Source: Desulfobacterales bacterium (lineage in GTDB: Bacteria; Desulfobacterota; Desulfobacteria; Desulfobacterales; JAUCGF01). From it: a stretch of DNA of 11,667 nt. The stretch's first letter is position 1. Each line of letters opens with the position of its first letter. The notes below the pieces were generated by a model. It did no database searches. It had not been told where the DNA came from and saw only the letters and a list, made by a program, of their open reading frames with translations. Positions 7,201 through 11,667 of this stretch are shown here, one piece after another. The stretch spans positions 1-11,667 of the forward strand of contig JAOZRC010000011.1 of assembly GCA_029940345.1 (NCBI GenBank), read 5' to 3'. The position numbers and the translations under genes were made by a program.

Positions 7201-10200
7201 CATGGCACCATCCGGTAGCGTGTATTTTCCTTTGCCATGACGTTTGCCATCTGAAAACAGACCGATATATTGGCGGTCATCCGGATAGGTCAGAACACCA
7301 TCACCATGACGTTTATTATTTTTAAATTCACCTTCATACTTACTGTTGTCAGTGAGTGTTTCGATTCCCACACCCTGGCGAACATCTTTTTCAAACAGTC
7401 CTTCATAGCGGCTGCCATCAGGTAATGTTTCAACACCCTCGCCTTGACGCTTGCCATTTTCAAACAAGCCTTCATAAACGGCACCATCGGGGTAGGTGAG
7501 TACACCGTGGCCATAAAACTCATTATCTTCGAATTGGCCTTCATAAATTTTTACGTTTACGCCATCCGGAAACGTCTCCCGCCCTTCGCCTTGTCGTTTG
7601 CCATTTTCAAACGGGCCTTCATAACAGCGCTCGTCCGGGTATGTCAAAACGCCCTGGCCATGGAATTCACCTTCGTGGAACGCACCTTCATAACGACATT
7701 CATCGGGAAAAATTTCCACGCCTTGGCCATGCCGTAATCCATCTTCAAAGGCGCCTTTATAAATCTGTCCGTCTGAATAGGTCAGAATTCCCTGGCCATC
7801 AAATTCACCTTCTTTAAATTCGCCTTCATACGTGTGATCATCTTCGAATATTTCCATTCCCTGGCCATGCCGTTTGCCATCTTCAAAAGCGCCTTCGTAT
7901 TTATGGCCATCCGGATAGGTGAGTACGCCCTGTCCGTGGAATTCGCCGTTTTCAAACCAGCCTTCGTATTTACGGCCATCCGGGTAGATTAACACCCCCT
8001 GGCCATGCCGCTTGTTTTCTTCGTGGCGGCCTTCATACCTGGATCCGTTGGGTAACGTATAAACACCTTTGCCGTGGCGTTTGCCTTGTTTGAATTTACC
8101 TTCATACCGGGCGCCATCAGGATAAATCAAAAGGCCCTGGCCATGAAATTCATCGGATTCGAAACGTCCTTCATATTTTTGTCCGTCAGGGTAAGTCAAA
8201 AGGCCCTGGCCCTGGCGTTTATCTTCCTCATAGCGGCCTTCATAGACAGCGCCATTGGGCATTACATGGATGCCTTTGCCGTGACGTTTGCTGTCTTTAA
8301 AAATTCCTTCATATTTGGAATTATCCGGATAGGTTAATTTACCCGGACCATTATAAAGATCATTTTCAAAGGTGCCTTCATATTGGACTGAACCATTGGG
8401 GAAAGTGACCACCGTTTTTCCACATAGTTTATCATCTTTAAAATTACCGACGGCGATGCGTCCATCTGAATAGGTGTAGGTCCCTTCACCGCAACGCTGA
8501 TCCTCTACAAACATGCCTTCGTATTTGCTGCCATCGGGAAAGGCCTCGGAGCCTTCGCCGTGGCGCATTCCATTTTCAAACAGACCTTTGAAAATGCGGC
8601 CTTCGGGATAAACCAACACACCCTGGCCGTGGAACCGGCCTTTATGAAAACGACCTTCATAGCGTCGGCCATCCGGAAAGATTTCATTCCCCTGGCCGTG
8701 GCGTTTGCCATCCTCAAAACGGCCGGTATAATTACGGCCGTCGGTTGATTTCAGAGTACCCAAGCCCGTAATTTTACCATCGGTGAATTGGCCATCATAA
8801 ACCGATTCATCGGTAAAATATTTTTTCCCGCGTCCATGCGGTTGGCCATTTTCAAATTCACCTTCATATTTGGATCCGTAGGGTGTGATCAGGATGCCTT
8901 TGCCCGCGATTTCACCTTCGTAAAAATCACCGCTATAACTGGTTCCGTCCGGGAAGGTCTCTTTGCCCTGGCCATGCAGACGTCCATCTTCAAAGCGGCC
9001 TTCATAAATGTGCCCGTCGGAAAGCGTTAATTTGCCTTGTCCGATCATGGCACCCTCGCTAAACTGGCCGTCATACATTGAACCGTCTGGAAAAACAGCC
9101 GTCACTCGGCCATGAGGTTTGCCATCGACGAATTGCCCCTCGAATTTACGGCCATCCGGTTGCGAAAGGACACCTTGCCCCATAATTTCGCCATCAATAA
9201 ACTGACCCTCATACACACTGCCATCCGGGAAAGTCTCTTTTCCCCGGCCATGACTGAGACCATTTTCAAATTGGCCTTCATATTCACGACCATCGGGAAA
9301 ATGCAGTATTCCCTGGCCGTGAAATAAACCTTGCACAAACTGGCCTTCGTACCTTTTACCATCTGGAAAAGACTCCTGTCCATCACCGTGGCTTAACCCG
9401 TTTTCAAATTGGCCTTCATAGCGACAGCCATTGGCGAAAATCAAAACACCCTGAACACAGGAGTCGTCTTCAATAAACCGGCCTTCATACCGGCGGCCAT
9501 CGGGAAAGGTTTCAACGCCCGAACCACCGCGCTTGCCGTTAATGAAACGGCCTTCATATATTCGTCCGTCAGGATATGTTATCACACCCTGACCATGAAA
9601 AAGATCATCTTTATACTCACCGGTGTAAACCGAGCCATCCGGGAATTTTTCAGTTCCTTCGCCATGTTTCTGCCCGTTTTTAAACAATCCTGAAAATTGG
9701 GCGCCTTCGGTTATTTTTTTATCGCCTGATTCGGCCAGACTCATTAGTTCACCGTGACCGTTGAAAAGATCATTGGCAAATTCACCAGTGTACACCAGGT
9801 TATTCGGAAAGCTTTCTTTACCCTGTCCATGACGTTTGCCCTTTTCAAACATGCCGGTATAAATACGGCCATTCGGATAGATCAGTGTTCCTTGCCCGCA
9901 AAATTGTCCCTCTTCATACTGGCCTTTGTAAGTTACATCGTCGCTAAATACCTCTTCGCCAGCACCGTGGGGCAACCCCTTTACAAATAAGCCCTCATAT
10001 TTTCTTCCGTCAGGGTAGGTTAGCGTTCCCTGGCCGTGCAATTGCCCGTCTTGAAACTGGCCTGAATATATTTCACCAGTCGGAAGAATTTTCGTTCCTT
10101 TGCCCAACGGCGTATTGCCTTCAAATTTACCTTCAAAGGTGGAACCGTCCGGATAGACCAAAAGGCCTTGTCCGGTAAATTCACCTTTTTCAAATTGTCC

Positions 10201-10926
10201 TTTATATTTAAAACCATCCGGATGCGTCAGCGTGCCTTGCCCCTCTAATTTGTCGTCTTTAAACTGTCCTTCATATTTGTTCCCATCAGGTAGAATCAGC
10301 GTGCCTTCGTTCTGAAATTCACCGTTTTCGAAGCGCCCTTCATAGGATTTTCCATCAGGATAGGTCAAAATTCCATGGCCATGCCGTTTTTCGAATTCAA
10401 AAGACCCCTCATATTTACGGCCATCAGGATAGTATAAAACGCCTTGTCCATGACGCTGGCCATTGCGAAATTTTCCTTCATAGTCGGCAAATGCAGGGGA
10501 TGCCAGCTTCCCCTGTCCGTGGAAAACACCATTTTCGAATTCGCCCTCATAACACGTTCCATCCGGATAGGTTAACTTGCCTTTTCCATGGTACTCATTG
10601 GCTTTGAAATCACCTTCATAAACCTGCCCGTCGGGAAAAGAAAAGATTCCCTTTCCGCACCGCTGACCGTTTTCAAATTGTCCTTCATAGCTGCGGCCGT
10701 CAGGATAAATCAAAACACCCTGACCATGTCGTTTGTTATTTCGATATTCCCCTTTATAGCTGGAACCGTCCGGCAGACTGTAATAGCCTTGCCCATGGCG
10801 TTTTCCTTTCTTAAATGCACCTTCATATTTGGCGCCATTGGGGAAAATATAAGTTCCCTCGCCGTTGCGGCAATCCCCTTTGATGCATCCTATTGACACG
10901 GCAATGTCTTTGATTTCTTCTATCAT
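4210..10926 (-). CDS. Giant MORN-repeat protein (2238 residues, 95 full units)
   Basis: After a 33-residue N-terminal cap (MIEEIKDIAVSIGC..., with a degenerate half unit NGEGTYIFPNGAK), the protein is 95 consecutive MORN units of pattern YEG-x-F-x2-G-x2-HG-x-G-x4-PDG-x2, ending in six residues, EIVTEP. Counting by hand, 91 units are exactly 23 residues; units 16, 35, 47 and 84 have 9, 1, 3 and 1 extra, which accounts for the full length. No signal peptide, membrane helix or catalytic domain is present, so it is probably a cytoplasmic scaffold. MORN units form stacked beta-hairpins; with two strands per unit at about 4.8 angstrom each, the rod would be near 90 nm if uninterrupted (inference). 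MORN proteins usually have far fewer units. Weak units are 20, 25, 35, 71, 80 and 88. The ATG at 10926 has AGGA 6 nt upstream. The Uma2-like gene follows after 15 nt. Family certain, function unknown. Confidence 0.97.
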   Translation of the reverse strand: MIEEIKDIAVSIGCIKGDCRNGEGTYIFPNGAKYEGAFKKGKRHGQGYYSLPDGSSYKGEYRNNKRHGQGVLIYPDGRSYEGQFENGQRCGKGIFSFPDGQVYEGDFKANEYHGKGKLTYPDGTCYEGEFENGVFHGQGKLASPAFADYEGKFRNGQRHGQGVLYYPDGRKYEGSFEFEKRHGHGILTYPDGKSYEGRFENGEFQNEGTLILPDGNKYEGQFKDDKLEGQGTLTHPDGFKYKGQFEKGEFTGQGLLVYPDGSTFEGKFEGNTPLGKGTKILPTGEIYSGQFQDGQLHGQGTLTYPDGRKYEGLFVKGLPHGAGEEVFSDDVTYKGQYEEGQFCGQGTLIYPNGRIYTGMFEKGKRHGQGKESFPNNLVYTGEFANDLFNGHGELMSLAESGDKKITEGAQFSGLFKNGQKHGEGTEKFPDGSVYTGEYKDDLFHGQGVITYPDGRIYEGRFINGKRGGSGVETFPDGRRYEGRFIEDDSCVQGVLIFANGCRYEGQFENGLSHGDGQESFPDGKRYEGQFVQGLFHGQGILHFPDGREYEGQFENGLSHGRGKETFPDGSVYEGQFIDGEIMGQGVLSQPDGRKFEGQFVDGKPHGRVTAVFPDGSMYDGQFSEGAMIGQGKLTLSDGHIYEGRFEDGRLHGQGKETFPDGTSYSGDFYEGEIAGKGILITPYGSKYEGEFENGQPHGRGKKYFTDESVYDGQFTDGKITGLGTLKSTDGRNYTGRFEDGKRHGQGNEIFPDGRRYEGRFHKGRFHGQGVLVYPEGRIFKGLFENGMRHGEGSEAFPDGSKYEGMFVEDQRCGEGTYTYSDGRIAVGNFKDDKLCGKTVVTFPNGSVQYEGTFENDLYNGPGKLTYPDNSKYEGIFKDSKRHGKGIHVMPNGAVYEGRYEEDKRQGQGLLTYPDGQKYEGRFESDEFHGQGLLIYPDGARYEGKFKQGKRHGKGVYTLPNGSRYEGRHEENKRHGQGVLIYPDGRKYEGWFENGEFHGQGVLTYPDGHKYEGAFEDGKRHGQGMEIFEDDHTYEGEFKEGEFDGQGILTYSDGQIYKGAFEDGLRHGQGVEIFPDECRYEGAFHEGEFHGQGVLTYPDERCYEGPFENGKRQGEGRETFPDGVNVKIYEGQFEDNEFYGHGVLTYPDGAVYEGLFENGKRQGEGVETLPDGSRYEGLFEKDVRQGVGIETLTDNSKYEGEFKNNKRHGDGVLTYPDDRQYIGLFSDGKRHGKGKYTLPDGAMYEGDFEYNERQGQGVLIYPNGRRYEGTFRNGKRNGEGVETFPDESKYEGEYENDVFHGEGLMHLADGSIYKGNFENGQREGVGVMTFPDSSVYDGWFHDNDPHGKGTLTYDDGGVYEGQFEKGKRQGGGVEVLPDGTRYEGQFDDDERHGQGTEVFPDGTIYKGDFQNGLIEGRGVLKLPDGGRYEGLFEKGKRQGEGLEFFPDETCYEGDFHEGEFHGQGSLTYPDGRRYEGQFKQGLRHGDGVEKFPDGSKYKGRFKEGGFIGKGVLLSPDGRRYEGEFENGLRHGPGVEIFPDGDRYEGDFQNGEITGKGVITTADGRKYKGAFEKGLRHGDGIETFPDGSEYEGEFVDDIFQGKGVLTHSDGSCYEGEFENNNPHGQGKLTLADGQIYEGAFENGMRQGDGTLTLADGSIYEGVFRNDQLPDQGTLILPEGRKYEGLFKGLHRHGHGVEIFPDGTVFEGDFIDDEISGQGVLTSADGRKYQGFFKNNLLDGQGTLTYPDGTVYEGDFEEGKCNGLGILTYPDSRRYEGQFRDNRRHGQGMLIYPDGHRYEGDFEDGKRHGKGAEFFPDGRVYQGCFIHGEFLGEGVLNYADGRRYEGLFEDGMRHGEGVEILPDGTTYKGEFKHDKLNGNSTLIYPDGRKYEGRFVEGKRQGRGIEVFPDGRKYVGEFANNRFHGQGLLTYPDATTYQGDFINGKRHGQGVETFPDGARYVCQFKNDRPDGKGIIYYTDGSKKYEGQFEDGEFHGQGVLIYPDGRVYEGQFEKGLRHGKGTYILQNGNQFIGQYENDKRHGQGTEIFPNGSKFTAHYKNGHRHGIGFYMFPDGAKYAGQYKNGYPHGQGTLNYPDNAKYEGNFKMGKRHGKGILTYPDGREYEGEFVNGKRHGVGSLVYPDGTKYTGQYYEDVPNGQGTETFPDGCTYKGQFQNGQRHGIGTYLFPDGCTYIGQFVNGKRHGRGTLTTLDGRKFEGQFRDGTPYGRGTIIYPDGRKEIVTEP
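4231..10827 (-). repeat. 69-bp tandem array encoding the MORN units, with 138-bp higher-order period
   Basis: The DNA is a diverged 69-bp minisatellite of 95 units. Over long runs two unit types alternate. Type A has R-H-G followed by x-E-x-F-PDG (for example LRHGDGVEKFPDG). Type B has an acidic or hydrophobic approach followed by V-L-T-Y-PDG (for example EFHGQGSLTYPDG). Strict A/B alternation holds through units 17-33 (8524-9696) and recurs in 43-49, 51-57, 60-68 and 77-84. This suggests growth by duplication of two-unit blocks. Confidence 0.85.
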
Positions 10927-11003
10927 TTGGATTCCTGTTTTCTATTTGGAAATTTATAAGCAGATGGCAGGCGTGTATACATTTTTACCAACAATAATCG
11001 TAA

Positions 11004-11032
11004 CTTTTAGCATTTGCAATTAAAATTGTCAA
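11004..11032 (-). promoter_or_regulatory. Candidate promoter of the MORN/Uma2 operon
   Basis: On the minus strand a perfect TTGACA (11027-11032) is followed after exactly 17 nt by TAAAAG (11004-11009), a -10 with four of six consensus bases. Transcription would start near 10997, leaving a leader of about 70 nt. A palindrome covers the -35 and part of the spacer. Confidence 0.5.
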
Positions 11033-11033
11033 A
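11013..11033. promoter_or_regulatory. Operator-like dyad over the MORN promoter
   Basis: TTTG-CAATT-aa-AATTG-t-CAAA is an inverted repeat with nine matched positions per arm and one unpaired base in the right arm. It overlaps the -35 hexamer and most of the spacer of the candidate MORN promoter, a position typical of repressor sites. AT-rich DNA yields chance dyads, so this is a candidate only. Confidence 0.35.
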
Positions 11034-11118
11034 CTTAAAAAAAGACAGCGATTCAGTTATAATCACATTTTTTTATTAGCAGCGTGGCAAATCTACGGAA
11101 ATAAAAATAAAAAAACAA

Positions 11119-11147
11119 TTTACAAATCTTTCTATTTGAAGTAAAAG
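11119..11147 (+). promoter_or_regulatory. Candidate promoter of the PKD lipoprotein gene
   Basis: TTTACA (11119-11124) and TAAAAG (11142-11147) are 17 nt apart, with an A-rich tract just upstream (11101-11115) that could act as an UP element. The -10 sequence and spacing equal those of the divergent MORN promoter. The leader would be about 58 nt. An alternative -10, TATAAT at 11058-11063, has only a poor -35 (TTAAAA). Confidence 0.35.
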
Positions 11148-11212
11148 TTTTATATTATCATTAAAAGTAAATCCGCACTCCAAAACAATATTGAATCAAG
11201 AAAGGTGAAAAC

Positions 11213-11667
11213 ATGCATTTTATTAAAAATACTCATAAAAAGCATACGGTGTATCGCGTTCACTTAATGTTAGCTCTTTTTTGTACGTCCCTGTTAGCAG
11301 GCAGTTGTGATTATGGACTACAAGCAATCATTATGACACCAGGGCTTTCTCAGATTACCATACAAAAATGTGAAACCGTCGCATTTGAAGGTTTTGGTAT
11401 CGGGGGATTCCCATTTGAAAGCGATGAATCCGAGAGTGGGGAATCATACGGGTATTATTGGGATGGGGATGGCAATTCAATTGAATCACGCACTGAAAAG
11501 CGTATTGATATCACATTCAAAAAAGAGGGAACCTTTACGGTTTCTTTTACGGTTACAGATAAAAGAGGTGCTCAGGATACAGTTGAAACAACTGTCATCG
11601 TTACTCCGAACGAAAACAATAGCGATTGTGACGAAAGTGATGATACTGATGATGGCAGCACGACGAC
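11213..11667 (+). CDS. Lipoprotein with a PKD-like domain (5' part, cut by window end)
   Basis: 151 complete codons are visible and the frame stays open at the edge. The ATG has AAAGGTG 6 nt upstream. The N-terminus is basic, then hydrophobic (residues ~18-30), ending LLAGSC. Cys32 is a likely lipidation site, although Ala at -3 is less usual than Leu. Residues ~43-132 resemble a PKD/Ig-like beta-sandwich: YYWDGDGNS (81-89) stands where PKD domains have W-D-F-G-D-G, and FKKEGTFTVSFTVTDKRG (102-119) matches the F-x2-x-G-x-Y-x-V-x-L-x-V-T-D-x2-G end of the domain. A very acidic stretch, CDESDDTDDGSTT, begins a linker at ~139. Such domains mediate adhesion or carry enzymes at the surface; what follows here is out of view. 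It is divergent from the MORN operon and shares its 286-bp upstream region. Confidence 0.85.
   Translation, partial: MHFIKNTHKKHTVYRVHLMLALFCTSLLAGSCDYGLQAIIMTPGLSQITIQKCETVAFEGFGIGGFPFESDESESGESYGYYWDGDGNSIESRTEKRIDITFKKEGTFTVSFTVTDKRGAQDTVETTVIVTPNENNSDCDESDDTDDGSTT

Noticed and set aside
4231..10827. Regular repeats considered as a CRISPR array
   Set aside because: The 69-bp units are contiguous, coding and diverged throughout, with no constant repeat and variable spacer division.
4323..10896. Many open frames of 60-225 codons on the plus strand and in the other minus frames opposite the MORN gene, with recurring FAIFK-AFI-like or basic peptides
   Set aside because: They recur with the 69-bp period and are the out-of-frame readings of the repeat; the MORN frame alone is continuous and matches a family.
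10927..11212. Possible small RNA or tRNA in the divergent intergenic region
   Set aside because: I see only AT-rich promoter-like DNA and no cloverleaf or strong structured segment.

Overview
The window looks like an accessory stretch of a Gram-negative bacterial chromosome. Three genes begin with lipoprotein-type signal peptides, Shine-Dalgarno sites are clear, coding DNA is moderately AT-leaning and the spacers are AT-rich. A Uma2-type nuclease with an LRAE coiled-coil tail, a very large MORN-repeat protein and a hairpin repeat of the CGTTCCCA...TGGGAACG type would fit a large-genome Desulfobacterota or sulfur-oxidising gammaproteobacterium. That placement is an impression from gene content, not a demonstrated assignment.

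Layout. (1) Positions 169-2803 hold a minus-strand operon, read from right to left: an uncharacterised lipoprotein (2096-2803), a lipoprotein zinc metalloprotease of the astacin/metzincin type (1152-2078) and a trypsin-like serine protease without a signal peptide (169-1101). A promoter with perfect TTGACA and TATAAT hexamers lies upstream. The start of the serine protease gene is tandemly duplicated, leaving a 28-residue upstream ORF. (2) Positions 2804-3354 are non-coding and carry two diverged copies of a hairpin repeat plus a separate inverted repeat. (3) Positions 3355-10926 hold a second minus-strand operon: a 2238-residue protein made almost wholly of 95 consecutive MORN units, followed 15 bases later by a Uma2-family endonuclease-like gene. 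(4) Positions 10927-11212 form a divergent promoter region with an operator-like dyad. (5) Positions 11213-11667 are the start of a plus-strand lipoprotein gene with a PKD-like domain, cut off by the window end.

How the parts may work together. The first operon looks like an envelope proteolysis module. The second pairs a giant repeat scaffold, with no recognisable catalytic or membrane domain, with a putative PD-(D/E)XK nuclease. This pairing and the internal order of the MORN array are the most unusual content. The array keeps a 23-residue register with only four length deviations, and over long runs alternates between two unit types, giving a 46-residue (138-bp) higher-order period. The functions of the MORN protein, the first lipoprotein and the PKD lipoprotein cannot be deduced from sequence alone.
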